From NCBI RefSeq assembly GCF_004402695.1, contig NZ_SOFL01000008.1, forward strand, positions 215,059-279,058: DNA of 64,000 nucleotides, read 5' to 3'. The notes beneath the pieces were generated by a model. That model was not told the DNA's origin. It saw only the letters and a program-made list of their open reading frames with translations, and made no database searches. The translations under genes were made by a program, and so were the position numbers. The DNA is from Cryobacterium adonitolivorans (GTDB lineage: Bacteria; Actinomycetota; Actinomycetes; Actinomycetales; Microbacteriaceae). Positions 41,541-50,440 of this stretch are shown here, one piece after another (within the stretch, counting starts at the first letter, position 1; every line of letters starts with the position of its first letter).

Positions 41541-42872
41541 TTAGCCGATACCGGCCTGGGCGTTGGCGTCGTCCAGGAAGGCCTGCATCTTGGGCTGCGC
41601 CTCCTTGAGGTAGTCCGCGGCGGTCTGCTTGCCGTCGAGCACCGGCTGGATGTTGGTGAACAGCTCGTCGTACCACTCGGCGTTGTAGGTGTTGTTCGCG
41701 GGCAGCGCCCGACCGTAGCCGTTGACGATGTCCAGGAACTCCTGCTTGTTGGCCGGCTTGGAGGTCGAGTCGGCCACCCAGGTGTCGGCCATGTCCTTGA
41801 GGTTCGGGATCTGCACACCGGCGTCGACCAGGGTCTGCTGCGCCGTCACGTCGGCCGACAGGTATTCGACGAGCTTGGCGGACAGCTCAGGGTCCTCGGT
41901 GGTGCTGCCGACGGCGATGCCGAGCGAGCCGACCCAGGTGGCGGACTCCCCGGTCTTGCCGGCCGGGTAGGGAATCAGGTCCCAGTCGAAGTCGAGCTCG
42001 GCGTACGTGGAGACATCCCACGGGCCCACCGGGAAGAACGCGATCTGGCCGCTCATCCAACGCTGGTAGGTGTCGAGGGTCTGCGCCTGCGCGGTAGAGG
42101 GGGTGACGCCCTCGACGTTGGACAGGTCGGCGAACCACTGCAGTGCCTCAGCGAACTCCGGGGTGTCGACGGTGACCTTGGTGCGGTCCTCGTTGAGGAA
42201 GTCGGCACCGTTGGACCAGGCGAACGACTGCAGGCTCCACTGCACGTTGAGGCCGGTGCCCCACTGGTCCAGCTCGCCGTCGCCGTTGAGGTCCTTGGTG
42301 AGCTGCTTGGAGATGTCCACGAATTCTTCGAGGGTCAGGGGCACGTCCACGTCGGGCAGCGGGATGCCGGCGGCCTCGAACATACTCTTGTTGTAGCCGA
42401 AGGAGAACGGTCCGACGTCCTTGGGGAGCGCGTAGATGGCACCCTCGCCGACCAGGCTGCCGTCGAAGCGGTAGCTGTCCACGCCGTATTCCCAGATGTT
42501 GTCGAGGTCAAGGGTGTCCGAGCCTTCGACGTACTCGGTGATGTCGAGGACGACGCCGTTGTTCACATAGGCCTGGATGTCGCCCTGGGCGATGTAGAAC
42601 ACATCGGGGATCTGCTTGCCGGCGATGGCCGCCTTGAGCTTGGTCGAGTAGTCATCGGCGGTGGTGCTGATGATCTTGACCTTGACGTCGTTGGCTTCTT
42701 CGAATGCCTTGATGGCCGTCGTGTACGCGGCCTTCTCGTCTTCGCCGCCGCGGAACATGAATGTGAGCTGCTTCTCACCGGTGTCTGCTGCTCCTGCCGA
42801 GCATCCGCTGAGCAAGAGGCCGGTCGTAGCGATCATTGCTACGGAAGCGGCGATAAGACGTGACTTCTTCAT
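41541..42872 (-). CDS. sugar ABC transporter substrate-binding lipoprotein
   Basis: CUT1-type extracytoplasmic binding protein, 443 aa. [20 protein letters not shown]...LSGC is a lipoprotein signal with Cys near residue 24. The mature part begins [24 protein letters not shown] and shows the usual two-lobed family pattern ([30 protein letters not shown]). GGAAGGAA precedes the ATG. The operator-rich intergenic region with GH27 lies upstream. Probable ligand: arabino-oligosaccharides. Confidence 0.93.
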   Translation of the reverse strand: MKKSRLIAASVAMIATTGLLLSGCSAGAADTGEKQLTFMFRGGEDEKAAYTTAIKAFEEANDVKVKIISTTADDYSTKLKAAIAGKQIPDVFYIAQGDIQAYVNNGVVLDITEYVEGSDTLDLDNIWEYGVDSYRFDGSLVGEGAIYALPKDVGPFSFGYNKSMFEAAGIPLPDVDVPLTLEEFVDISKQLTKDLNGDGELDQWGTGLNVQWSLQSFAWSNGADFLNEDRTKVTVDTPEFAEALQWFADLSNVEGVTPSTAQAQTLDTYQRWMSGQIAFFPVGPWDVSTYAELDFDWDLIPYPAGKTGESATWVGSLGIAVGSTTEDPELSAKLVEYLSADVTAQQTLVDAGVQIPNLKDMADTWVADSTSKPANKQEFLDIVNGYGRALPANNTYNAEWYDELFTNIQPVLDGKQTAADYLKEAQPKMQAFLDDANAQAGIG

Positions 42873-42953
42873 CACGTAGTTCCTTCCCGATTGGCTGTGC
42901 TGTGAGTGTGATGCCACGGCCCGACGGGACGGACATCCATTGTCCAAAACGTT

Positions 42954-42967
42954 TTACAACGTTGTAA
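42954..42967. promoter_or_regulatory. candidate LacI operator, transporter side
   Basis: TTACAACGTTGTAA is a perfect 14-bp palindrome. It overlaps a second short palindrome, AAAACGTTTT (42946-42955). It lies ~80 bases before the binding-protein start. Confidence 0.78.
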
Positions 42968-43012
42968 CAGTATGTCAGGCTCGAAGCAATCGCAACGAAT
43001 TCCAGGAAAAAA

Positions 43013-43026
43013 TTCCAACGTTGCAA
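43013..43026. promoter_or_regulatory. candidate LacI operator, GH27 side
   Basis: TTCCAACGTTGCAA, centred on AACGTT and 61 bases before the GH27 start. The two operators in this divergent region have centres ~59 bases apart, which would permit cooperative binding. Confidence 0.7.
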
Positions 43027-43086
43027 TAGACGTTACCGTCCCGTTGCCCGCTGTAGCCGGGCCGCCCACCGAACCGGAGCCTCTCG

Positions 43087-44430
43087 ATGTCCCTCGAATT
43101 CAACGCTGACCTGACCACGAACCACGACGCCAGCCCACGCGACGACCGTCCCCCGATGGGCTGGAACTCCTGGGATTGTTACGGCACCACCGTCACAGAG
43201 GCCGAGGTGCTGGCCAATGCCGAGTTCATGGCGGACCACCTGCTGCACTTCGGCTGGGACACCATCGTGGTCGACATCGCCTGGTACGACCCAGCCGCCC
43301 GCGCCGGCGGCTACAACGAAAAGCCCGGCATCGACATGGATGCCTGGGGCCGCCAGCTGCCGGCAACCAACCGGTTCCCGTCGGCGGCGGACGGCGGCGG
43401 CTTTGCTCCGCTCGCGGACAGGGTGCACGCTCTCGGCCTGCGCTTCGGGCTGCACATCATGCGCGGGATCCCACGCACCGCGGTCGAGCGGGCCCTGCCC
43501 GTCTTCGAGCTTCCCGGGGTGACCGCCGCCGACATCGCCGATCCGGCCTCGTCCTGCAGCTGGAATCCCGACAATGTGGGTCTGAACCACGCTCACCCCG
43601 GCGCGCAGGCCTACTACGACGCCCAGGTGGCCCAGTTCGCTGCCTGGGGTGTGGACTTCATCAAGGCCGACGACATGCTCGCGCCGTACCACTCGCGTGA
43701 AATTGAGGCCTACGCCCTGGCCATCGCCCGCTCGGGGCGACCGATCACCCTCAGCCTCTCCCCCGGCACCGATCTCTCCCTCGCCCACCGCGACCACCTC
43801 GCCGGCCATGCCGTCCTGTGGCGCGTGTCCGACGACCTCTGGGACCGGTGGGAGGACATCATGGGCCAGTTCGGCCGGCTCGCCCGCTGGGCTCCGCACC
43901 AGCGACCCGGCGCCTGGGCCGGCTCCGACATGCTGCCGCTGGGACGCATCGGCATCCGGGCCGAACGCGGCGAAGACCGGATGAGCCGGCTCACGCCGGA
44001 CGAACAACGCACCATGCTCACGTTGTGGTGCGTGGCCCGGTCCCCGTTGATGTTCGGCGGCGACCTGCCGTCCACCCCGCCGGAGACCCTGGCCCTGCTC
44101 ACCAATCCGGCGGTGCTGCGCATGCACCGCGACTCGCACGGCCAGCGCGAGCTCTGGCGGGATGACGACACCGTGGTGTGGAGTTCGGTGGCCGGGGCCG
44201 AAGTCGATGAGCCCGCTGCGCTCCACGTTGCCGTGTTCAACACCGGGAACACCGCCAGAGACATCCACCTGCCGCTGTCGGCGCTGGGCGCACCGGACCG
44301 GGCGGCCACTGCCACCGACCTGTGGGACGGCGGTCAGGTCACGGTGGCGGACGGCGGCCTCACCCTGCGCGTGCCGGCCCACGGCTGCCGCCTCATGCAG
44401 TTCAGCCCGCCGTCGACTCCCGGTCGATGA
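43087..44430 (+). CDS. GH27 glycosidase (alpha-galactosidase or beta-L-arabinopyranosidase)
   Basis: Clan D (beta/alpha)8 barrel with PPMGWNSWDCYGTTVTEAEV, the GWDTIVVDIAWY strand, the presumed nucleophile Asp in DFIKADDM and the acid/base Asp in WRVSDDLWDRW. Classical alpha-galactosidases of this family read LKYDNC at the nucleophile; here the sequence is FIKADDM. It lacks a signal peptide. It is divergent from the arabino-oligosaccharide transporter across two LacI-type operators. A beta-L-arabinopyranosidase function is therefore as likely as alpha-galactosidase. Its 3' end overlaps the convergent regulator gene. Length is 447 aa. Confidence 0.85.
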   Translation: MSLEFNADLTTNHDASPRDDRPPMGWNSWDCYGTTVTEAEVLANAEFMADHLLHFGWDTIVVDIAWYDPAARAGGYNEKPGIDMDAWGRQLPATNRFPSAADGGGFAPLADRVHALGLRFGLHIMRGIPRTAVERALPVFELPGVTAADIADPASSCSWNPDNVGLNHAHPGAQAYYDAQVAQFAAWGVDFIKADDMLAPYHSREIEAYALAIARSGRPITLSLSPGTDLSLAHRDHLAGHAVLWRVSDDLWDRWEDIMGQFGRLARWAPHQRPGAWAGSDMLPLGRIGIRAERGEDRMSRLTPDEQRTMLTLWCVARSPLMFGGDLPSTPPETLALLTNPAVLRMHRDSHGQRELWRDDDTVVWSSVAGAEVDEPAALHVAVFNTGNTARDIHLPLSALGAPDRAATATDLWDGGQVTVADGGLTLRVPAHGCRLMQFSPPSTPGR

Positions 44431-45415
44431 CGGTGTAGTCGGCCAGGTACACCTCGGGCAACGGCGGGGTCACACCCTCCTCGATGCGCTGCACGAGCAG
44501 GCGCACTGCAGTGTCGGCGATCTCGTCGCGGCCGGGGTCGATGGTCGACAGGGTCGGAAGCGAGTACTTGGTCTCGTCGAGGGCGTCGAAGCCGATGAAC
44601 ATCACGTCCTCCGGTACCCGCAGACCGGCCACCTGGGCCACCCGCATGGCGCCGAGCGCCAGGGTGTCGTTGAGCCCGAAGACCGCGTCGAAACTCACCC
44701 CGGTGTCGATCAGCGCGCGCATCGCCTCGGCGCCGTCCACCCGGTGCCACCGGCCCACGTTGCAGATCAGGGCGGGGTCGAACGGGATGCCGGCCTCGGC
44801 GAGGGCCTCGCGGTAGCCCTGCACGCGCAGCACGGCGGAGCCCACTACCTCGCCCTCGTGCGCGCCGATGATGGCGATGCGGCGGCGGCCCCGGCTGATC
44901 AGGTGCAGGGTCGCGGCCTTCGAGGCCTCCACGTTGTGCATGGTGACGTGGTCCACGGGTCCGCCGAAGACCCGCTCGCCGAGCAGCACCATCGGGTAGC
45001 CCACGTTGAGCAGGGCGGCATCCTCGGTGCTCAGGCCCAGCGGGCTGAAGATGAGGCCGTCGGTGAGCTGCAGCCGCGGACTCGAGAGCATGGCGATCTC
45101 GCGGTCGCGGTCGCCGCCGCCGGTCTGCTCCAGCAGCACGACGAGGTGGCGGCGCTCTGCGGCCTGGATGATCGCGTCTGCCAGCTCGGCGAAATAACTG
45201 AGGCTGAGCTCCGGCAGGGCCAGGCCGATCACGCCGGTGCGCCCGGAGCGCAGGCTGCGCGCCGAGATGTTGGGCTTGTAGCCGAGCTCGTCGATGGCCG
45301 CGCGCACCCGTTCCCTGGTCGCGGGCCGGATGTGCTGGAAGTCGTGGACGACGTTGGAGACGGTCTTGATCGACACCCCGGCGAGCGCCGCCACATCGCG
45401 CAGTGTTGCTGCCAT
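44402..45415 (-). CDS. LacI family transcriptional regulator of the arabinoside locus
   Basis: The N-terminal helix-turn-helix reads TLRDVAALAGVSIKTVSNVVHDFQHIRPATRERV, with hinge helix YKPNISARSLRSGRTGVIGL. A periplasmic-binding-protein-like effector domain follows, including FGLNDTLALGAMRVAQVAGLRVPEDVMFIGFD. ATG at 45415 is preceded by GGGGAG; an open frame running further upstream has no start with a ribosome site. A TTACAACGTTGCAG operator lies ~120 bases upstream, so it probably represses itself. Length is 337 aa. I infer that it governs the transporter, GH27 and abfA units. Confidence 0.92.
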   Translation of the reverse strand: MAATLRDVAALAGVSIKTVSNVVHDFQHIRPATRERVRAAIDELGYKPNISARSLRSGRTGVIGLALPELSLSYFAELADAIIQAAERRHLVVLLEQTGGGDRDREIAMLSSPRLQLTDGLIFSPLGLSTEDAALLNVGYPMVLLGERVFGGPVDHVTMHNVEASKAATLHLISRGRRRIAIIGAHEGEVVGSAVLRVQGYREALAEAGIPFDPALICNVGRWHRVDGAEAMRALIDTGVSFDAVFGLNDTLALGAMRVAQVAGLRVPEDVMFIGFDALDETKYSLPTLSTIDPGRDEIADTAVRLLVQRIEEGVTPPLPEVYLADYTVIDRESTAG

Positions 45416-45536
45416 TTCGCTCCCCGTCGGTCGTTGCCGCGAACAGTCCGCGCGCCCGGTCGCGGTCGCGGTTCCGGGCGGCCACCGCCTGGTTCTCGGT
45501 GCGTCGATCTGCTCGCTTCCGAACTTACCCGGTTGA

Positions 45537-45550
45537 TTACAACGTTGCAG
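45537..45550. promoter_or_regulatory. candidate LacI operator before its own gene
   Basis: TTACAACGTTGCAG, the fourth copy of the AACGTT-centred palindrome, lies upstream of the LacI gene start and suggests autoregulation. Confidence 0.65.
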
Positions 45551-45664
45551 CCGTCTGGCGGTCGTGGTGGGCCCCAATCGGGTGGCGCGGCAGGGCATCC
45601 AGCCCTGCACACCCGCCTCGCCCTCCACCGGAACACCTGGGAACCGCGTGACTAGGCTGGACGG

Positions 45665-46987
45665 GTGAATGCCAACGCCTCCGCACCCGTCGACCCCGAA
45701 TCCACAGCCGCCCTCACCAAGCGCGGCCTGAGGCTGGCAGTGCTCGACGCCACCGACGAGGCGGGCCTCAAGCGCTGGCTGCTGGCGGATGCCCGCGGCT
45801 TCCATGAGATCACGCCCACGGAGGGCACCCTCGAGGTGCAGGTCGAGGACATCGCCACCGACAGGGTCACCGGCGTCTGGGATGCCTCACAGGCCGACCC
45901 GGAGACCCCGGTCGCCACGGTGCGGTCCTGGGAAATGGGCCTGACCGTGCCCGGCGGCACCACCCTGGGCACCTGGGCCATCAGCTCGGTCACCGTCTCG
46001 CCCACCCACCGCCGCCAGGGCATCGCCCGCGCCATGCTCACCTCGGAGCTCCGAACCGCCGTGCGACTCGGCCTGCCGATCGCCATGCTCACGGTCTCGG
46101 AGGCCACCATCTACGGCCGGTATGGTTTCGGCCCATCGGCTCGGCAGTCCTCCTACCTCGTCGACACCCAACGGGCCCACTGGACCGGCCCCACCCCGGC
46201 CGGCCGGGTGCAGTTCGTCAGCCCGGAATCGCTCCTCGCAGACGGGCCCGCCGTCTTCGAACGCACCCGCGACCGCTCCCCCGGCGAGGTCGACCGCCGC
46301 GAGATCTGGTGGAAGCGCGCCCTCGGCCTGCTGCCCAACGAACCCGACGCGCACAAGCGGGGCATCCGTGCGGTGCGCTACGACGACGCCGACGGCACCA
46401 TCGCCGGCTTCGCCCTCTACGAGATCGCACTGCAGAACGTGAGCCAGCCCGGCCAGCTCAAGCTTGTCGACCTCGTCGCGGCGACCGACGACGCCTACGC
46501 CGCGCTCTGGCGGTTCGTGATCGAAATGGACATGGTCAACGAGATCAACGCGGGCCTCCGCAGCGTCTCCGAGCCCGTGGCCTGGCAGGTCTCCGACCAC
46601 CGTGCCGTGCGCAAGACCAGCGAACGCGACCACCTCTGGCTGCGCATCCTCGACGTTCCGGTGGCGCTCGGCGCCCGCAGCTACGCGGCACCGGGCGACT
46701 ACCTGCTCGACGTCACCGATGACCTCGGCTTCGCCCAGGGCCGGTTTCTACTCACCGTGGCCGCCGACGGGTCGGGGAAGGCACATCCGCTCACCGGCGC
46801 GGCCCCGGCCGGCGCCGTGGAGGTCGCCCTCTCGGCGGCCGACCTGGCGTCGCTGTACCTCGGCGGCACGAGCGCCGTCGACCTCACCCGCGCCGGCCGC
46901 ATCGCTGAGAAGTCCCCGGATGCCGCTCTCCGGCTGGACACGGCGCTGCGCTCTGCCTACGCCCCGCACCTGAGCACCTGGTTCTAG
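45665..46987 (+). CDS. Eis-type GNAT acetyltransferase
   Basis: The three-part layout of Eis (enhanced intracellular survival) is present in 440 residues: an N-terminal GNAT domain with WAISSVTVSPTHRRQGIARAMLTSEL, a second GNAT-like domain from ~190, and a sterol-carrier-like C-terminal domain from ~330. The final residues STWF end in Phe, whose carboxylate acts in catalysis in Eis. Eis of Mycobacterium acetylates aminoglycosides at several positions, but many environmental homologues have unknown substrates. The start is the GTG at 45665. The AYGRYGF-type motif (here IYGRYGFGPS) is intact. Confidence 0.9.
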   Translation: MNANASAPVDPESTAALTKRGLRLAVLDATDEAGLKRWLLADARGFHEITPTEGTLEVQVEDIATDRVTGVWDASQADPETPVATVRSWEMGLTVPGGTTLGTWAISSVTVSPTHRRQGIARAMLTSELRTAVRLGLPIAMLTVSEATIYGRYGFGPSARQSSYLVDTQRAHWTGPTPAGRVQFVSPESLLADGPAVFERTRDRSPGEVDRREIWWKRALGLLPNEPDAHKRGIRAVRYDDADGTIAGFALYEIALQNVSQPGQLKLVDLVAATDDAYAALWRFVIEMDMVNEINAGLRSVSEPVAWQVSDHRAVRKTSERDHLWLRILDVPVALGARSYAAPGDYLLDVTDDLGFAQGRFLLTVAADGSGKAHPLTGAAPAGAVEVALSAADLASLYLGGTSAVDLTRAGRIAEKSPDAALRLDTALRSAYAPHLSTWF

Positions 46988-47151
46988 CCGGCGCTCGTTT
47001 CCGGTCCCCCCCGGTCTGGTCGTAGGCTCGTCCTGGGCGCCCAGCCAGGGCGATCCTCCCAGCTAGCTCACAGCACCCGACAACCGGTCTCAAAGCCGGG
47101 TCGATATCGTCGAGGTGAGAACCAGTCCCGACGAAACGGCACAGATAGCTC

Positions 47152-48057
47152 ATGAACGCGACAACCCCCGGCCAGGCACTCCCCCCGAAAAAGGATCGCC
47201 GTGAGGTGGCCCGCGAAACCGCCCGTATCCAGCGGGAGGAACAGAAGAAGCGCGAGGCACGCAACCGCTGGTTCCTGCGCGGCGGCATCGGACTGGCCCT
47301 GGTGGCCGTCGCCGCCATCGTCGCCGTCCTGATCGTGGGCAGCGTGAAGCCGCCCTCGCCCGGGCCGCTCAACATGGCCAGTGACGGCATCCTGATGCAG
47401 GGCGACGGCACCACCATCGGCGCCGTGCCGACCGAGGCCACCGCGGCCGACGCCGAGCCCGTGCCCACCGACGTGAGCGAGCTCACCAGCACCGTGAACA
47501 TCGCGGTCTACCTGGACTACCTGTGCCCGTACTGCGGCCAGTTCGAGACCACGAACGGCGACCAGCTCTCCAGCTGGCTCACCGCGGGAAACATCACCCT
47601 CGAGACGCACCCGATCTCGATCCTCGACCAGTCCTCGAGCGGCAGCAAGTACTCCACCCGGTCGGCCAACGCCGCCGCCTGTGTGGCCAACTACCAGCCG
47701 GACACCTTCCTCGACGTGAACAGTGCCCTGTTCGCCAACCAGCCCACCGAGGGAACGACCGGCCTCACCAACGCCGAGCTCGTCAGCCTCGTCGAAGAGG
47801 CCGGCGTCACCGACGAATCCGTGGCCACCTGCATCACCGACCAGGAGTTCGGCGACTGGGTCGGCGACGCCAGCGCCCGCGCGCTGGACAACCCGCTGCC
47901 CAACACCGACATCGGCCCCCTCACCGGCACCCCGACGGTCCTCGTTCAGGGCGTCAAGTACGAAGGCGACCTCGGCGACGCCGCGGCGTTCGAGACCTTC
48001 GTCATGGAGCAGGCCACCGCGACGACCGACACCAGCGGCACCGAAACCGGCGAGTAG
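47152..48057 (+). CDS. membrane-anchored DsbA-like thioredoxin-fold protein
   Basis: A cytoplasmic basic/acidic helix of ~38 residues (PKKDRREVARETARIQREEQ) precedes one transmembrane helix at ~44-64. The outer part is a DsbA-type domain with the redox pair CPYC at ~124-127 (YLDYLCPYCGQFE) and the cis-Pro loop in LTGTPTVLVQG. This arrangement is typical of actinobacterial extracytoplasmic disulfide oxidoreductases that work with VKOR. No VKOR gene lies nearby. Length is 301 aa. Confidence 0.9.
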   Translation: MNATTPGQALPPKKDRREVARETARIQREEQKKREARNRWFLRGGIGLALVAVAAIVAVLIVGSVKPPSPGPLNMASDGILMQGDGTTIGAVPTEATAADAEPVPTDVSELTSTVNIAVYLDYLCPYCGQFETTNGDQLSSWLTAGNITLETHPISILDQSSSGSKYSTRSANAAACVANYQPDTFLDVNSALFANQPTEGTTGLTNAELVSLVEEAGVTDESVATCITDQEFGDWVGDASARALDNPLPNTDIGPLTGTPTVLVQGVKYEGDLGDAAAFETFVMEQATATTDTSGTETGE

Positions 48058-48070
48058 TCCTCGCGCTCGG

Positions 48071-48138
48071 CTACTGTGGCCGGTGCGGACAATTGCGACC
48101 GGCATACCGGGCGCAGAAGTCCGCATCGGCCACATTTG
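48071..48138. repeat. family D palindromic element, copy 2
   Basis: CTACTGTGGCCGGTGCGGAC and, near the far end, GCGCAGAAGTCCGCATCGGC and CCACA. By eye it aligns with the reverse complement of copy 1 over nearly its full length. It follows the DsbA-like gene's stop. Confidence 0.8.
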
Positions 48139-48187
48139 TCAGCGAATCTAAGCGGATGGGCGCGTGGTGCACCCCGAAGGAGACGGC

Positions 48188-48550
48188 ATGGTGCACGAAG
48201 CCCCCACCGACCAGCACTCGGCCAGGCCGCGGGTCTACGGCGCCACCGTCGATGCGCACACCCGCTGCGTGCACTACGCCGGGCCCACCGACATCGTCGC
48301 GATCAAGTTTCGCTGCTGCGACAGGTTCTACCCGTGCTTCCAGTGCCACGCCGACACGGAGTCGCACCCGGCCGCACAGTGGGCACCGACCGAGTGGGCC
48401 GAGCTGGCCATCCTCTGCGGTGCCTGCGGGCAGACCCTCACGATCGAGGCGTACCGGTCCGTGTCCGCCTGCCCGGCCTGCGGGTCGGCGTTCAACGACG
48501 GATGCCGCGTGCACGCCCACCTGTACTTTCAGGTTCCGCCGACACCCTGA
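48188..48550 (+). CDS. CHY zinc-finger protein
   Basis: The 120-residue protein is built around the CHY-type zinc-binding layout: CVHYAGPTDIVAIKFRCC with CF.CH (YPCFQCHAD), then LCGACGQ and SACPACGSAFNDGCRVH, giving paired Cys/His ligands for about three zinc ions. Stand-alone bacterial CHY proteins are of unknown function. In eukaryotes the same finger occurs in ubiquitin ligases. The ATG at 48188 follows GAAGGAGAC. A family D repeat lies 50 bases upstream. Confidence 0.87.
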   Translation: MVHEAPTDQHSARPRVYGATVDAHTRCVHYAGPTDIVAIKFRCCDRFYPCFQCHADTESHPAAQWAPTEWAELAILCGACGQTLTIEAYRSVSACPACGSAFNDGCRVHAHLYFQVPPTP

Positions 48551-48605
48551 CTCCCCCGATGGGACCGCACGCCCGGGGATTCCTCTTAGGCGACGACCGG
48601 CGCGA

Positions 48606-48825
48606 TCAGGAACACGCCCATTGGTCCTCGTGCTCGAGGGTGAACCCGTGCCGCTCCCAGGTGTGGGCGGCGTCGAACGCCGTCAGCAGCCGCTGGCGGA
48701 CTCGCGTCGCGGCCCAGCGGCCCAGACGCTCCAGGCCCGGTCGCAGAACCCCGGCCCGGAGCTCCGCCATCCAGTCGGCGTCTGAGACGGCGTCGGGCCG
48801 GAGTGACCATTCTGGGCTTGTGCGT
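48606..48825 (-). pseudogene. GNAT acetyltransferase with internal deletion
   Basis: One frame reads WSLRPDAVSDADWMAELRAG, VLRPGLERLGRWAATRVRQR and LLTAFDAAHTW, the first ~55 residues of a GNAT protein. It passes directly to ERHGFTLEHEDQWACS, its last strand. The central acetyl-CoA-binding region (the R/Q-x-x-G-x-G/A loop) is missing. No convincing start codon precedes it in this frame. It is a deletion derivative. Confidence 0.78.
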
Positions 48826-48865
48826 TCTGGGTGACCAGTGCCCGGCGGGAGCCGAACCGGCTGGG

Positions 48866-49642
48866 CTACATCGGCCCCGCGTGCTCGGTCAGCCAGCCGA
48901 ACGGGTCGATGGCGGTCACCCCGTCGAGGTGCAGTTCCAGGTGCAGGTGCGGCCCGGTGCTCTGGCCCGTGCTGCCGACGTTGCCGATTACCTGGCCGGC
49001 CGTGACCGACTGGCCCACGCTCACGGCGGCGGAGCCGGCGCGCATGTGCGCGTAGGTGCTGGTGACATTCTGGCCGTCCACGACGTGGTCGATCATGACG
49101 TGCACGCCCAGGCCGCCGTCGTCGAACGCGGTGACCGAGCTCACGACGCCGTCGGCGATGGAGCCGATCGGAGTACCCTCGCCCGGGTTCATGTCGAGAC
49201 CGTCGTGGAAGGTCGAGCAACCGGCGCAGGGCGCCGAGCGGGGTCCGTAGCCGTCGGAGATGCGGATGGAGCCGGGGAACGGCCAGCGCACGCTCGCCCC
49301 GGTGGGAGCGGCGGCGACAGCGGCGGGCGCGGCCGCGGCGGCGGGAGCGACGACCACGGGGGGCGGCGGTGCTACCTCTTCGGCCGCGAACGTGTCCACC
49401 TGCACGGCGACCGGGGCCTGCGCGGACACGGTGACGCTCTGTTCGGGCGCGGCGGCAGGCTGGAACCTGCTGGCGACGGATGCGTTCGCCGCGCTGGCCG
49501 CGGCACCGTCGGCGTCGACGTAGGCGGCCTGCGCGGGCAGCGCACCGGCGGCCGTGAGCAGGGCCACGAAGGTCATGGCGGTGACCGCGGTGGCCTGTCG
49601 GCGGCGGGAGGGCGGCGCGATGAATCCGCTACGCCTGCGCAT
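48866..49642 (-). CDS. secreted M23 family peptidoglycan endopeptidase
   Basis: LytM/M23 metallopeptidase that cuts peptide cross-links in the wall. The N-terminus is a signal segment (basic start, then TAVTAMTFVALLTAAGALPAQA). A ~75-residue Ala/Val/Pro-rich linker follows, then the M23 domain with Zn ligands in STFHDGLDM (His and Asp) and HLHLELHLDG (HxH). The ATG at 49642 has GGGAGG just upstream and starts with MRRRSG; a frame opening 57 bases further out has a less typical secretion start. Length is 258 aa. Confidence 0.88.
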   Translation of the reverse strand: MRRRSGFIAPPSRRRQATAVTAMTFVALLTAAGALPAQAAYVDADGAAASAANASVASRFQPAAAPEQSVTVSAQAPVAVQVDTFAAEEVAPPPPVVVAPAAAAAPAAVAAAPTGASVRWPFPGSIRISDGYGPRSAPCAGCSTFHDGLDMNPGEGTPIGSIADGVVSSVTAFDDGGLGVHVMIDHVVDGQNVTSTYAHMRAGSAAVSVGQSVTAGQVIGNVGSTGQSTGPHLHLELHLDGVTAIDPFGWLTEHAGPM

Positions 49643-49993
49643 GAGCCTCCCCAGCCGAACTGTGGGCAAGGGTGCGCGCTGTGTAAATGGGCATGACAAA
49701 GCTTTCTGGTCGGAGCGGGAGCAGGACGCGGATCCGCCAGACTTCGAGAGGTCACTCGCCGGCGACGACCCGTGTCACGAAACAGGGCCGGCCGGATAGG
49801 GCGTGGAGCGGACGGGAACCGAGATAGTGGCACCGCCGAATGGGAATCCAACACCGCGGCGACGACGTCGGCTCCGGGCGCAAGTAAGTGACGTTACATC
49901 ACGTTTCTGGGTAATCCGTGTGCATGCATGCATGTGCAGGCATCCGCGCGGCCTACGAAACGAGCGCTCGGTCGGTCCGGCCGAACCGGCTGC
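49643..49993. other. gene-free region upstream of the M23 peptidase
   Basis: No gene is supported here. The stretch holds an imperfect dyad GTGACGTTACATCAC (49888-49902) and the palindrome TGCATGCATGCA (49921-49932), both far upstream of the M23 start. The GTGA/TCAC arms recall CRP/GlxR sites, but the spacer is seven bases rather than six. I compared it with the c-di-AMP (ydaO) riboswitch pattern common before wall hydrolases and did not find it. Confidence 0.5.
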
Positions 49994-50344
49994 TCAGACG
50001 GTGACGACCGAACGGGCCAGGGCGTCCAGGGCGCCAGGCACGAGTCGGTAGTAGGCCCAGGTGCCGCGCTTGTCTCGAGAAAGAATTCCGGCATCCACCA
50101 GCACTTTGAGATGGTGAGAAACCGTGGGCTGGCTGAGCCCGAGGGGTTCGGTGAGGTCGCAGACGCAGGCCTCGGCGTCGTCATGTGCGGCAACCATCGA
50201 GATCAGCCGCAGGCGGGCCGGATCGGCGATGGCCTTGAGGGTTTTGGCGAGCTTTTCCGCGCCGTCCGCGGCGAGGGTCTCCCGGGCGGGCGGTGCGCAG
50301 CAGTCGGCTGCCGCGGGGGCCTGCACGACTTCGACGTTCACCAT
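49994..50344 (-). CDS. arsR: ArsR family transcriptional repressor
   Basis: Winged helix-turn-helix repressor of the ArsR/SmtB family. ADPARLRLISMVAAHDDAEACVCDLTEPLGLSQPTVSHHLKVLVDAGILSRDKRGTWAYYRL carries the whole domain. The AC-VC pair (EACVCDL) in the recognition-arm helix is the arsenite-binding type. An N-terminal ACC pair (ADCCAP) could also supply ligands. ATG at 50344 is my preferred start (116 aa). It is divergent from the ACR3 pump gene, with a short shared promoter, so it presumably represses that gene and itself. Confidence 0.9.
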   Translation of the reverse strand: MVNVEVVQAPAAADCCAPPARETLAADGAEKLAKTLKAIADPARLRLISMVAAHDDAEACVCDLTEPLGLSQPTVSHHLKVLVDAGILSRDKRGTWAYYRLVPGALDALARSVVTV

Positions 50345-50440
50345 TCCCCCATTCTGACACGCGAATTGACATCGGACGATGCTGTCGCCACACTCAATAT
50401 CGACGTTCATCTATTTCTCAGCCGTGACCGATGGAGCTCC

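Noticed and set aside
48606-49220. A 204-codon minus-strand protein over the M23 gene end
   Set aside because: Only its C-terminal quarter is GNAT-like. The rest is another frame of the M23 gene.
49643-49993. c-di-AMP (ydaO-type) riboswitch before the M23 peptidase
   Set aside because: The position is typical, but none of the conserved riboswitch blocks could be found in the 350-base leader.
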